This document shows positions 47,500-59,715 of a DNA stretch of 64,000 nt, one piece after another. The notes below the pieces were generated by a model. That model was not told where the DNA came from. It searched no databases and saw only the letters and a list, made by a program, of their open reading frames with translations. Location: contig OY744531.1 in NCBI GenBank assembly GCA_963556195.1, positions 103,770,142-103,834,141 of the forward strand, given 5' to 3'. Each line of letters starts with the position of its first letter. The stretch's first letter is position 1. Made by a program: the position numbers and the translations under genes. The stretch is from Sepiola atlantica. Its lineage: Eukaryota; Mollusca; Cephalopoda; Sepiida; Sepiolidae.

Positions 47500-47780
47500 T
47501 AAAAAAACGAACAAACTAAAACTATTGGAATAGTCCATTATAGGCAGACAGGAATATAATCACAGTTTTTAATATTATTTAACTCGAACTTGGAGAAAAA
47601 AAGAGGAATACTTAGGGAAATATATAGCGAGCAGAAATATGCTACTTGCTGATTTTGGTTTTGTGCTTTTATATATTTAATTGGCTTTGCAAAGTCACTT
47701 TTTTCTTGATACAAACAATTCAAACTGAGCTCAATGGATGATCCAACGGGTCAGAGTTTTTTTACGAAAGAGAGAGATAT
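47500..47780. repeat. Dispersed repeat R5, copy 1
   Basis: Matches 55195-55560 (ATTTAACTCG, GCTTTGC.AA.T.ACTTTTTTC, GATGA.CCAACGGGTCA). Here the middle is a short GAGAAAAAAAGAGG. Confidence 0.65.
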
Positions 47781-47964
47781 CTAAGTTTGGTACAGTGTCA
47801 AGAGCGCATGTTTACTTGCTCTAAGAATTCAGCCTGGTATCTTCTAGTTACTATGTTGTGTTGACGTCAAACCTCTTAACTCAGATTAACAAAAGCTCCA
47901 CTATAGATATTGAACACTCAACCCATAAATATAGTTACTAATACAACTGTATTTCTGTAGACTC

Positions 47965-49170
47965 ACATACACCAACACACACTCACATACACCAACACAC
48001 ACACACATACACCAACACACACACACATACACTAACACACACACACATACACCAACACACACACACATACACCAACACACACACATACACTAACACACAC
48101 ACACATACACCAACACACACACATACACCAACACACACACACATACACCAACACACACACACATACACCAACACACACACACATACACCAACACACACAC
48201 ATACACTAACACACACACACATACACCAACACACACACATACACTAACACATACACACATACACCAACACACACACACATACACCAACACACACACACAT
48301 ACACTAACACACACACACATACACCAACACTAACACACACACACATACACCAACACACACACATACACCAACACACACACATACACTAACACACACACAT
48401 ACACCAACACACACACACATACACCAACACACACACACATACACTAACACACACACACATACACCAACACACACACACATACACCAACACACACACATAC
48501 ACCAACACACACTCACATACACCAACACACACACACATACACCAACACACACTCACATACACCAACACACACACATACACCAACACACACACATACACCA
48601 ACACAAACACATACACCAACACACACACACATACACCAACACACACACACATACACCAACACACACACATACACCAACACACACACACATACACCAACAC
48701 ACACACATACACTAACACACACACACATACACCAACACACACACATACACCAACACACACTCACATACACCAACACACACTCACATACACCAACACACAC
48801 ACACATACACCAACACACACACATACACTAACACACGCACACACACATACACCAACACACACACACATACACCAACACACACACATACACCAACACACAC
48901 ACATACACCAACACACACACACATACACCAACACACACACATACACTAACACACACACATACACCAACACACACACACCAACACACACACATACACCAAC
49001 ACACACTCACATACACCAACACACACACATACACTAACACACACACATACACCAACACACACACATACACCAACACGCACACACATACACCAACACACAC
49101 ACACATACACCAACACGCACACACATACACCAACACACACACACATACACCAACACACATACACACATAT
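47965..49170. repeat. (ACACACACATACACCA)n minisatellite, about 1.2 kb
   Basis: A 14-18-bp unit of CA repeats capped by TACACCA or TACACTA. Cys/Val reading frames over it are artefacts. Confidence 0.97.
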
Positions 49171-49174
49171 ATGA

Positions 49175-49655
49175 GGATAAAATGCACGATATGTCATAAA
49201 TTAAATGCCGTGAAAGACAAGACGTGTGAAAAAGACAAACGAAAAAAAAAATTTACATACAGGAAAAAATCATCAAGAAACGAGAGATTTTACCGGTTTC
49301 GAATGCACCAATGAACGTCTTCATAAAAAGTGAAGATTTTTACTTTATCCGATAATGGAAAACACATAAAAAATAAGAACGGACAACGAGACGTCATTGG
49401 CATGTGTTTAACTATCTTAAAATAACAAGAATAATAAAAACGTGTTCGGCCAGACATTTAAATGGAGAAACGAATGGGGGATAAAGAAAAAAACAAAAGG
49501 AAAAGAAATCGAATATATAGATGAAACGTAGTAAAAAAATTACTTTAACTGGGATCGCAGTGGCGGAATATATTGCATTGTTTGAGTGTGGTTTTGCCAT
49601 ATGTTTGCTTAAAGAATGAGATCGACTTTGAGGTTTATGTTAGATAGTGACGAGA
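49175..49655. other. Unrecognised stretch
   Basis: A-rich DNA between the CA array and the PLE remnants. Confidence 0.4.
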
Positions 49656-49659
49656 GAAG

Positions 49660-49870
49660 TATTATAGTCTTTCGATGCAGTTGCGACGTGGGAGAGAGTA
49701 TTCGGTCTTAAGCTGGGTGAAGTTTGTAAAGTCAAAATTGTGAGTAAATGTGTTTCTGTGTATGACGAGTGCGTTAGTGGGATGTTTGTGTTTGAGGTTC
49801 TGTTTGTATTCATAAATGCGGGATTTTATATTTCTGGTCGTTTCTAAAACATCGTATCTGCGGCACATTT
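49660..49870 (-). pseudogene. PLE GIY-YIG endonuclease remnant, copy 1
   Basis: The minus strand reads ETTRNIKSRIYEYKQNLK, then TNALVIHRNTFTHNFDF. This is the helix with the conserved Arg and the following segment of the C-terminal GIY-YIG endonuclease of Penelope-like elements. The GIY-YIG strand itself is degraded. It is adjacent to copy 2. Confidence 0.7.
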
Positions 49871-49874
49871 TATT

Positions 49875-50225
49875 TTAAAAATGTCGGTGAGGGAAGAGGT
49901 TAGAGTTAGGGTTAGGGGTAGGGTTAGGGTTAGGGTTAGGGTTAGGGTTAGGGTTAGGGTTAGGGTTAGGGTTAGGAGGTAGTTGGGGACGGAGTTTGGT
50001 GTAGCGTACATTCTTAATTGTTTTAGAGGTTGATATTACTATTTTCATGTCAGATTCGAATTGTTTTTGTTTGAAGTGCTGTTTGTGTTCATAAATGCGG
50101 GATTTTATATTAATGCCGGTGAGAGAAGAGGTATCCTTAGGAGGGATGGAGTTTGGTGGTGAGTAAATCAAAAATTGTTTTAGAAGTTGATGTTACTATT
50201 TTCATGTCAGATTTGAATTGTTCTG
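49875..50225 (-). pseudogene. PLE endonuclease remnant, copy 2 and spacer duplicate
   Basis: NIKSRIYEHKQHFKQ on the minus strand repeats the copy 1 helix. The flanks ACTATTTTCATGTCAGAT and GGAGTTTGGTG occur twice (about 50000-50050 and 50150-50215), so a block of about 270 bp is duplicated. In the lower copy a telomeric array interrupts it. Confidence 0.6.
49900..49977. repeat. Interstitial telomeric array (TTAGGG)n inside a PLE remnant
   Basis: About 12 units of GGGTTA lie between GAGGGAAGAGG and AGGTAGTTGGGGACGG. The sister duplicate at about 50115-50150 reads GAGAGAAGAGGTATCCTTAG, then GAGGGATGGAG, so it lacks the array. Confidence 0.95.
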
Positions 50226-50312
50226 TAAGGAAATCGATATGGGATTATTGAGGATAACAATGTAAGATTTATTTCCCTCAGTCATGTCGGTGTTATTTGT
50301 ACTGGTGATGTT

Positions 50313-50640
50313 ATGATGGGAAATGTTTGTGGTGTTTATCTTATTTTTGTTGTGGATACTACAAGCTTTGCGTTTAGTGTTTTGGATAAAACATTGAAAA
50401 TATTAGAAAATAATCACATCCTCAACTTCCTTGATATCACTCTGAACAACAATCCAAACTGTCTAAACTTCTCAGTCATTAGAAGACCAACGAATAAAAA
50501 TTATATGTTTTACTCCGACCACAACCACAGAACCAAATCCGGAATTATCATAGACTCGTTCCTCAGAGCTCTTAGAATGTGCAGCCCTGCTTACCTCCGC
50601 AATGAAGAAACCTATATTCAGAACACTTAACATGCTTTAA
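50313..50640 (+). pseudogene. PLE reverse-transcriptase remnant (post-palm segment)
   Basis: The plus strand reads KILENNHILNFLDITLNN, FSVIRRPTNKNYMFYSDHNH, then SGIIIDSFLRALRMCSPAY. This is the FLD motif and thumb of Penelope-like RTs. The catalytic DD box is absent. It faces away from the endonuclease remnants at 49.66-50.2 kb, so the locus holds inverted pieces of at least two copies. Confidence 0.8.
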
Positions 50641-50644
50641 AATA

Positions 50645-50919
50645 TCCTCAATTTATTTCATTCAAAACGCTAAACGCAAATCCTTTAATATCCACGACAA
50701 CAAAAAAGACCAACACCACAAAAATATGGTATGTGTCTGGTGGATTCAAAAACCATCAGTCTCATAACCACGTCTGATGACTCTCGTCTTGGTGAGAAAA
50801 AATTAATTATAACGTGAAATGACTGGTTTGCTGGTTTGAGTTATTTCTTTCTAACTTCCATTACCTTTCTGTTTTATATTAAGCTCCCTGACACAAGATT
50901 CATTTAGAAATTCCTTTTA

Positions 50920-50928
<9 letters not shown>
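50645..50928. other. Degenerate PLE-adjacent sequence
   Basis: A few residual coding-like words follow the RT remnant, then unrecognised DNA. Confidence 0.35.
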
Positions 50929-51012
<84 letters not shown>

Positions 51013-51051
51013 CATATATATATATATACATATATATATACATATATATAC

Positions 51052-51082
<31 letters not shown>

Positions 51083-51334
51083 CATATATATATACATATA
51101 TATACATATATGTACATATACATATATATATATACATATATGTACATATATATACATATATGTATATATACATATATATATATACATATATATACATATA
51201 TGTATATATATACATATATATATATATATGTATATATAAGTAGAGGATGTATATAAGTTGAGGATGTATATATATATGTATATATATATATACATATATG
51301 TACATATACATATATATACATATATACACACACG

Positions 51335-51376
<42 letters not shown>
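50929..51376. repeat. (TA)n array, 450 bp, with CATATA/TGTATA interruptions
   Basis: A long TA-rich array. Near 51238 two copies of AAGT.GAGGATGTATAT interrupt it. Confidence 0.97.
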
Positions 51377-51379
<3 letters not shown>

Positions 51380-51519
51380 GAAAAATACTGGCTCCAGACG
51401 GGTAAATTTAATTCCATGAACAAAACAATTTTGCACCTACTTTATGTCCTCTTACGATGATTAAAATCAACATATAATGATACTACCCTTATGTTCAGAA
51501 TTCTTATTCCAATTTTCAT

Positions 51520-51965
51520 CAAATCCATTACATGATTCAGATTCTAGAGAATGTTTACAATTGAAGAGTAAAGCTTAAAGGGTCTTAAAAAGAAATTGAA
51601 ATTCAGGCAATCTTGCTTAATTAGTGTCTAACGATTATAGATAAAATACAATACAAATCTGAAATATTTGAATTTTTAAAAGCATGATCGTGCCTATATC
51701 ATGTCTTTAAAAAATTCTTTAAAATACTCCAAACAAACTTAGATTTGGGGAATAATTATTTATTGATGTCTTATACCTAGTGTTAGAATTTCACATAAGT
51801 CGGAAGTATCTGTTTTTTCACGAAGGAATTGCATCTCTTTTAACAACGTTTTTACACTCTTTTGCATAAAAGTGATTTAAACTAAACATGGGCCATGTTA
51901 CGCCTACTAACGTCTTGCAGCTGTGTTTCGAAATGGTCGATTATGTACTTCAGGAGTGAATCCTG
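51520..51965. repeat. Dispersed repeat, copy 2 (family of 1-430)
   Basis: Collinear with the window start (AATCTGAAATATTTG, CCATGTTACGCCTA, CAGGAGTGAA). Confidence 0.6.
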
Positions 51966-52287
51966 TGCATACAAACATGGGAACATATAAATATACATAC
52001 TTTTATAAAGATAGAGAAATGCATTTTTTGTTAATACACAAACTCTGATAGCAAGTCGGATCATTTGTTTGGGTTGCCCTTTTAACCAGGAGTTATTAAA
52101 CAGGTTCTGTCGCTAGGATGGTTCTGCCAACTCTGGTGCCACCAGCAACTGTTTCTTATACAGAAATAACCTGAGCCCAAATAGGTCTCATTTTCGGGAT
52201 AAACTACAAGAGGTTTTATATTAACAGCTATAAACGTATGCAGACAAAAAAAAGTAATTCTCATTTCTCACTAAAAATACATTTTTG

Positions 52288-52396
52288 GCAGAAAAATAAT
52301 TGTATAAGAAAACATTTCATGGGAATTGAAAATGGAATAATTTATTCTATTTTCAATTTCCATGATTTTTTTTTTCATACAATTATTTTTCTGTTC
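52288..52396. repeat. Foldback with about 50-bp arms
   Basis: CAGAAAAATAATTGTAT...CATGGGAATTGAAAATGGAA is mirrored by TTCAATTTCCATG...ATACAATTATTTTTCTG with almost no loop. Confidence 0.88.
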
Positions 52397-52399
52397 AAA

Positions 52400-53365
52400 A
52401 ATAATAATAATGTTAAAAAGCCTCTTATCTAATGTGCTCCATAGACAGCAAACACTTTTCTTTAAAAGAATTTCGTGCGATAATCGACTTTGTAGTATTT
52501 TTATTCGCACCATCTCCATTTTACACTCGTGACCAGACTTAGTTAATCCTATTAAGTCTACATAACCATGTATCAAAAATACCTCAACTTTCGTATGCGT
52601 ACGAATTACAAAAAAAAACAAAAACACTTCGTCATTTTCATGAAATTTAATTTTTTATTCATTTATTTTCGTCGCAGGTCGTAAATAAGTTTTATTTGAA
52701 AATGTCTGAGAAAAAAGTTTTGCTTGATATTCTAATTTCTATTCCCGTGATGATAAAAAAAAATGGCGGCGTTATTCGAAATTCGTAGACTGTTTAAAAT
52801 AAAAACAACTCTTTAAAATATTTTCATCATTGTTAAATGGAAAAAACAACAAAGTAAGTAGGATTAAAATTGGTCAATGTGGGCGTCGTCCAGTGTCTCT
52901 TTAAAGGTCACATAGATTGGCCAATGTTATACCCAATCACTGCTCCCCTAAATGGTCACGTGATCCAACCTATAAAACAACACAGACTGTTTGTCAACTT
53001 TAATATAGAAGGTTGTCACAAGCATAACCTTCATTCTATGACTGAAAGTGGCATAACTGTTGCTAAGTTTATCTTAATATTTTAATGAATTGGGTTCACA
53101 GACGAAATATCGAGATACACCGGCATCACGTATTACTATAGTATATACGAGCAGAATCTGATAAAATGCCACGCTTAACTTTAGAAGATATTTTTTTCTC
53201 ATCTATATACTGCCTTTTTTTAACAAAAATTCCTTTAATAATAATTTTCATATTTTTCAAATATTTGAACTTTGTTTTTTTCGAAACCCAACTTATCCAT
53301 CTGTATTTCTCCTCTGATGATAAGATTTCGATCTTTGAAAAGCCTTGGCTTAAGGAAAGAATAAT
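52400..53365. other. Unrecognised stretch with a TATA/CCAAT-type module
   Basis: At 52915-52985 GATTGGCCAATG, CCCAATCAC, TCACGTGATCC and CCTATAAAAC follow each other in core-promoter order. GACGAAATATCGAG lies at 53102. A parallel layout at 53920-54035 suggests a repeat-borne promoter. Confidence 0.4.
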
Positions 53366-53367
53366 AA

Positions 53368-53455
53368 ACAATAGTTTATTACTGAATACACCTTGCATTG
53401 AACAATTGAAATTTGAAATAAATTTGGACAATCGTCGCATATTTATCACTCTTTT
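53368..53455 (+). repeat. Single arm of the 1.2-kb foldback family
   Basis: ACCTTGCATTGAACAATT, GGACAATCGTCGCAT and TTTATCACTC match the right arm at 1347-1441. Confidence 0.7.
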
Positions 53456-53458
53456 TTC

Positions 53459-53530
<72 letters not shown>
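53456..53530. repeat. (CT)n-(TA)n microsatellite
   Basis: A CT tract into a TA tract. Confidence 0.96.
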
Positions 53531-53532
<2 letters not shown>

Positions 53533-54116
53533 CTCTCTTCTTCACCCTTCCCCTCCTCCCCTGCCTCCTCCTCTTCCCGTGTTTCGTCTCTCGACGTTAA
53601 CTGCCCCAATTACTACTAATCCTGTAGACCTTTGACGCTCTCAGCCCGAATTCAATCAGCAGGCGATATCTAAGCACTGATTTTTTCTCTCTCTCTTTTT
53701 TTTTCTCTTCTTCAATAGTTTTCGACAACATGTCGATTTACCCTTTCTCACGTTTGCTCTCGCTTTCTCTTCTTCTTCGTTTCGTCTTCTTCAACTGACG
53801 TTCTAAAGACACTGGTTGATTGGTATCTCTTTCTTCTTCTTCCTCTTCTTCATCTTCTTTTTCTTTCTCTTTTCATAACATTCTTCGCATTCCTTTTTCT
53901 CCCCGTTTTGTTGTTCTCTTCACGTGACATTTTCTTCCAATCGCATTCTCTGTATAAATTTGAAAACTTTTCCGTTTTGAAATAAAGTTTATTAACTGAT
54001 CGAAAATGGTCGTATCTACGGCCGAAATATCTCGGTGGAACTTTACAAGATGAGTTTTTGAGTTTATTTTTGTTAGTTGTTGAATTGCTTATTCTTTATT
54101 CCATTTTTATTTTTAC

Positions 54117-54147
<31 letters not shown>

Positions 54148-54600
54148 TATATTCATTCTTCGGGGAGGGTAGATTCTTGGATTTTATGAGCTAGAATCTC
54201 ATTGGCTGTTGTGCTCCACTTTTCAAACTTTGAGTAGTGGTAGCAGAACAATAGCCCCATTCTTTTGTGCAACAGTCCATGGTTGGGCTTTTAAGCCTCT
54301 TATGTTTCTTTTATTATTGCTGCATTTGATGTTCTGCATAAACTGAATAAAAAGTGATACAAATTCATTTGCATTTTTATAATAAAGCGGAGCTGATCAA
54401 CTTTTATCTTTTCTAGAGCTTTCTTTTCTACATATAGACTTAGATATTTCTAAGTTTTGGTCTATAAAACTCTTCCGCTTTCACTGTATATTGTTTGAAC
54501 CTAACCCGCTCTTATTTGTTACCGTTTCTGTCAATGCCGCTTCCGTCACTCTCTCTTTATCACTCTCTCTCTCTCTTTCTCTCTCTTTATCACTCTCTTT
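53531..54600. other. Pyrimidine-rich unrecognised stretch
   Basis: Bases 53690-53890 are CTT/TTC-rich. CACGTGACATT, CCAATCGC and TGTATAAAT (53921-53960) precede AATAAAGTTTATT and GGCCGAAATATCTCGG (about 54020). No gene. Confidence 0.4.
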
Positions 54601-54616
54601 CTCTTTCTCTCTCTCT

Positions 54617-54617
<1 letters not shown>

Positions 54618-54685
<68 letters not shown>
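54618..54685. repeat. (CT)n-(TA)n microsatellite
   Basis: A TA tract following (CT)n. Confidence 0.97.
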
Positions 54686-54687
<2 letters not shown>

Positions 54688-54689
54688 CT

Positions 54690-54765
54690 TTTGACACCTG
54701 AGGATTATTCGACGAAAAATCGAAAACGTTTGTGACACCTGTGAAATTCATGGAACATTTATTTA
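54690..54765 (+). repeat. Repeat family F2 with hammerhead-like core
   Basis: CTGAGGA, then a GATT.TTC/GAA.AATC stem, CGAAAACG, GTGACACCTG and CATGGAACA. Matches 36770-36830. Confidence 0.5.
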
Positions 54766-54769
54766 TTTT

Positions 54770-54864
54770 TTTGTATTTCAATACAAAAAAGTACCATCAG
54801 AATAATAAAAAAACAAAGAAAGGTATAATGAAGCAAACGAATTCTGTTATTTTAACAATGTTTG

Positions 54865-54902
<38 letters not shown>

Positions 54903-55190
54903 TCTCTGGCTCTGTTTTTAATAGTCAAATAAGCAAATTTAATAAAGAAAGGAAAGAATAAAGAATTGGAATAATCCCTACTTACTTGCCTCTACACGAA
55001 GGCAGAGTCGGACACAAGGTTGGTTTTCATGTACAGAAAACGTTAACCCCCCCCCCCCAAGGGGCACTCTGGGTCATGACTAAAGTAAGAATGTTCTAAG
55101 TCTACAATGATTTATGCTTTACTGACCGAGAACCGGACATATGAAATGTAGTCTCAGAACAGATACTACATTTTGCTCCATGCAAAAGGT
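54770..55190. other. Unrecognised stretch with a C run and R3 copy
   Basis: A C12-type homopolymer lies at about 55049. R3-like sequence (CAGATACTACATTTTGCTC) lies at 55160-55178. Confidence 0.4.
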
Positions 55191-55194
55191 CATA

Positions 55195-55292
55195 AGGAAA
55201 TGAAACAATACAAATATTTGAATAGTCCATGATAAGCAAAAGGGAATAACACCACAACTAGTAAAACTATTTAACTCGTAACCGAAAGGAAG

Positions 55293-55363
<71 letters not shown>

Positions 55364-55560
55364 GAAAGAAAGAAAGAAAGAAAGAGAAAGAGAAAGAGAG
55401 GGGGAGAAAAAAAGAGAGCAGGGCGACTAAATTTTTAGTTTTTTGTATTTTTTTGGCTTATTTAACTAGCTTTGCGAACTTACTTTTTTCCTGATTTGCA
55501 TAATCTAATCCAAGCTAGATGGATGACCCAACGGGTCACATTTTTCTAGAAAGTAGGTAA
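55195..55560. repeat. Dispersed repeat R5, copy 2, with purine expansion
   Basis: The ends match 47500-47780, but the middle has grown into (GATA)n, (GA)n, (GAAA)n and GAGAAA (55285-55420). Confidence 0.7.
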
Positions 55561-55564
55561 AATG

Positions 55565-56335
55565 ATAAAATTGAAATCAATATTTAATTAACCGTGAAAT
55601 TTCCAGGGGCTCTGCTAATAAAGAATTTTACTTGGCGCAAAATCCATGAGAACAAAGTATGTAACCTATGAAAGTATACTTATATTAAACGAGACACGCA
55701 TTCAGTAGAGCTCGAAATAACTGACCTTTTGTTGGGAGAAGATGCGCGGTCGATTGCCAAACGCCTCTCACTCAAAAACACAACACAAAAACTGTGCTGC
55801 GTATTTTTTCCCCAGCGCCAAAGATCGATCGCTGATCAACACCACGCCAAATCTAGGATAAAGGGATGTTGATATTAACTGTCCGACCGCAATCCATCTA
55901 CCTTCGAACCGAAGTGGATGATCTGCGATGTATTGTAAAAATAATTTTAAAAAAATGTTTTATTTTTATTTTTTTAAAATAGATTTTTTTAAAACAAAAT
56001 AAGAAACAAATATATTACAAATATATTACAATGATTCATTTGGTTAAAAATTAAACTATAAGATTAATAATTCAATAAATAATTAATTGATTCCTTTATT
56101 CGTCACTTGGGCATTGTTTAGTTCAATATCGAGAAATTATTAAAAAATAACCAGCGATTTAACAGTTTACGTTTCATCTTCAGTTTATTTTCTTTTTGAT
56201 CCTAGAAGAATCTAAGAGAATTGTTACATTTTTCGAATGAATGAGCAAGTTTTTTTATACCACAATAAAATATCGATTGTCATGGCCGACAGATTCCTTC
56301 CTGAAAGTCCAAACACAAAACTTTTAAACTGACAT
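55565..56335. other. Unrecognised stretch
   Basis: A GC-richer patch at 55730-55930 with no recognised frame, then AT-rich DNA. Confidence 0.35.
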
Positions 56336-56339
56336 TCTC

Positions 56340-56725
56340 AAAAATCATGAAATAGAATTAGCACATGGGAGATGCTGACAAGTCTGCTGCAAAGAAGGTA
56401 GGCTCCCTATACCAGGCTAGAAAACGTCTCATACATGCTAGTATCCTCTATCTCTATAAAGCCACTATTCACCTATGCATGAAGTATTGCTGCCGCATCT
56501 GGGATGGTGCATACACCACTAGCTTCTCCCTCCTAGACACGTTACAAAAACACATTTTTAACCTAATATGTCCCACACTGTCTGCCCAGCTCCAATCTCT
56601 GTCGCATCGTCGCAGTGTTTAATCCATCTGTTTGTTTTACAAGTGCTTCCACAGAATGTGCTTCGACGAACACACTACACTTGTACTCATCAACGAACAG
56701 ACCCCCTTACAATCCGTGGTAATAT
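56340..56725 (+). pseudogene. LINE (jockey/I-like) ORF2 C-terminal remnant
   Basis: The plus strand reads AAKKVGSLYQARKRLIHASI, LYLYKATIHLCMKYCCRIWD, and then LQKHIFNLICP and LQSLSHRRSV. This is the post-RT domain of a jockey/I-like LINE. After one stop it continues ICLFYKCFHRMCFDEH. The 3' end carries GAATAAAAG and an A-rich tail at about 56740. It is 5'-truncated and dead, and of the same family as 20630-20930. Confidence 0.82.
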
Positions 56726-56809
56726 GCCTTGTTTGGAGTGAATAAAAGTTTTAATAAAAAAAACAATAAACTACTTAAATCACCTGTTTCTTCTCAGATT
56801 TTTTTAGTG

Positions 56810-58780
56810 AAACTTGTTTTTGAGAGAATATTAAATTATACTCTACTATACAGGAATTGAACTCCCAGCCTTCCACCCTATCCGCCTCCTTCACTCATCA
56901 AAGACGAAAAAGACGCATAGACATGCATCTTGTTATTATGACTATTTATATTAAATATTACACACATTATGACACAGAAAATACCGTCCTTGGAATTACA
57001 CAAAACTGCATCAAGTGGTAAGTTCCAATTTTGGAAGCTTTGGGGAGTATGCAGTGATCCCTTTGTTATGGCTACACCGTGACCGCCTTGCCCTGGAGTG
57101 GCAGTACCTGTCAGGACCACATCTCTCCTTTACGCATCATTAGTTTACAAAATATAGGCTTTCAAATTAAGTTAATCTACGAATAAACATATAAAAAAGT
57201 TGAACTGCTGTAAAACCCAGCTTCCAACCAACCATAAAACAATAAATAAAGAAATAAAGAAAACGGAGAAGACGAAAAAGAAAAGAAGAAAAAAAAGAAG
57301 AAGAAGAAGAAGAGGAGGAGGAAAAAGGATAACAAGAAGTAAATGCTCTGTAAAAATCATGAATAAAGAAAGGAGGAAGAGTTTTCACTCTCTGATTAAG
57401 GTGTACTCTTACTCTCGCCATGGACACTGGGGAAAATGAATACGAGAACTCTTTAAGAGTTATCAACAAAAATAGACAAACTTTTTCCTCCTTTATTTCG
57501 TTGTCTTTTTGCTGAGAACGAATGAAAGGGGAAGTAAATAGAGGATGGATGTCGCGTTTTTCTCTTTAAAACCGGAAATTTGTCCTTTTAGCTCCCTTTC
57601 TCTCCTTACTTTTGTTTATTTTTAATAACAGTGGAAAAGAAATAGAGAGTAAAGCGAAAGAAAGAGGCGATACAGAAAGAATTCCATCTGTTTTAGCTTT
57701 AATTAACATTTGACTGAGATAAAAAGAAAGAATTTATTTTTCAATGGTCAATCGGTTAGAGTTAGGGGTAGGGTTAGTCTGCACGCCATTCTTAGAGGAT
57801 AGGTTCTACTCTGATTTTGTCTTTAATTGAAATGAAAAAATTCAAATCACAATATTTCGTTTTACTTTTATTTTTTCCAGTAAACTACGTACTTTATGAA
57901 ATTAGGACCCCTAACGAGACCGGGCAGCCCCACTAGTAGAATATATTTTTTTATAACTGGGAATGTTTGAAAATTCGATATGAACGTTAACGCTACTGTA
58001 AACGAGACCACACGTAATAAAACAGAGATTAATGGTAGACTCCGACGTAAGATATTTCGAGTTTCCTTGAATGAGTATCGTAAATCTATGTTTCCTTTGT
58101 TATGCGTATAATTGTATTCCACCTATACACTTTGATATTGTCAAATACTTCACAGGCTGAAAATAACCATTGCTAATAAGACACTAACTTTAGCAAACAC
58201 CAAAAATACACACTTTTCTCAGCAAAAAAGTCGATATGCCGTCACTCAGCCAAAAATCTGTCATCACCGCTAAAACATTAATCTTAATTCTTTTAGAATT
58301 CCAGAATAGTTTATAGACGTAGATACCTGCTAGACAATATTTGATGAAGATGTCAAAACATAATTATATTTTTCCAAAATTCCTTAACTGATTTAAACAT
58401 TTTTTTCACAGTGATGGCGACATTAGTAGATTTGTCGTTCTTTATGTAATCCATATACTACTAAAACTTTGATGATATTGTCATTTTATTTGTCACCGTG
58501 CGCACTTTGCAAATGTGAATGAATGATTTTGGATGGTGGGAGGAAGAACGAATAACGTAATAACGTAAATAAAAAAGAATATACAATAGACAGGAGGTAA
58601 GAGTTTGTTAGGTAAAAAGGGGGATAAGTTAGGAATAATATATTCTGACATATCAATAGAACTTCATAAATATTTTGTTTCAAAGCAACAGCCGTCGTTT
58701 ATGTTTCATTCTACAATTAAATTTTCAGGCTAACTGTGTGCCTTTATATTCAACGATCGTGTAATATAAATCCACGCATT
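56810..58780. other. Unrecognised stretch
   Basis: A GAA/GGA-rich tract (57270-57330), a short TTAGGG-like piece (57757-57778) and a GTCGATATGCCGT near-match (58230). No gene recognised. Confidence 0.4.
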
Positions 58781-58835
58781 GAGCCTGATGATTTGATCCA
58801 GAAGTGAAAAAACGTTCTTGCGTAGCTTACGTGCC

Positions 58836-58844
58836 ATATATATA

Positions 58845-58903
<59 letters not shown>
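58836..58903. repeat. (TA)n microsatellite
   Basis: A TA tract following a CTGATGATTT...GTGAAAAAACG motif at 58783-58816. Confidence 0.96.
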
Positions 58904-58904
<1 letters not shown>

Positions 58905-58906
<2 letters not shown>

Positions 58907-59227
58907 AATTTTATTTACACAGACATGTACAAAATCTGCGACACTGGCATGTCGATGTTATCGATCAACAGTTACTATAAACTGAGATCTCATCAGGAAG
59001 AGTTAGAATCCGATCTTAACCTCAGATCATATTTGGAGAGATTCTCAGTTTATAGTGACTGTTGATCGTTAACATCGACATGTCAGTGTCGCAGATTTTG
59101 TACATGTCTGTGTAAATAAAATGATCATATATAACGCTCTATTTTGATATTGAGCACTTTTTATAAACCCGGTTAAAATTCTCTGGATTACCACCCTGTG
59201 GATATTTTTTACCTGGATTATTACAAT

Positions 59228-59235
<8 letters not shown>
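58905..59235 (-). mobile_element. Foldback element family FB, copy 2
   Basis: Arms 58908-58990 and 59037-59122 are near-perfect reverse complements. The leader (complement of AACCGGGTTTATAAAAAG, 59140-59235) is on the right. The whole is inverted relative to 40417-40712. Confidence 0.88.

Positions 59236-59300
<65 letters not shown>
59232..59300. repeat. (TA)n microsatellite
   Basis: A TA tract at the leader end of FB copy 2. Confidence 0.97.
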
Positions 59301-59303
<3 letters not shown>

Positions 59304-59304
59304 T

Positions 59305-59715
59305 AGTATTTCATGTATCAAGATAAAATGTTATAAGGAGATATAATTTTCATGTATCAATTTTCAGTATTTATTCAGCAGTGTTGGATTCGTGAGTAGT
59401 ACTAGGTAGTTAGTTATGAAAATATATTTATGGCAATTAAGCTACACAGAGGCTTCCGCGTTTCATATATATATATATAAATAGATATAATATTTTATGT
59501 GTCGATTTTTTTTAGTATTTTACTTATTGCTAAATACGTGGGTAAAGCTAGGTAGTTAGTTATAAAAATATATTTATAGCAATTAAGCTACACAGAGGCT
59601 TCCGCGTTTAATCCCCCGTAGAAATCGTTTTAGCCTGACGATTCCCTCCGTAGATGAAATGCGGAAGCCTCTGTGTAGCTTAATTGCTATAAATATATTT
59701 TCATAATTTATAACT

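Noticed and set aside
47901..49197. Overlapping Cys/Val-rich frames on the minus strand
   Set aside because: Translations of the ACACATACACCA minisatellite.
56850..56870. B-box-like AGTTCAATTCC on the minus strand
   Set aside because: No A box at suitable distance and no tRNA-like fold.
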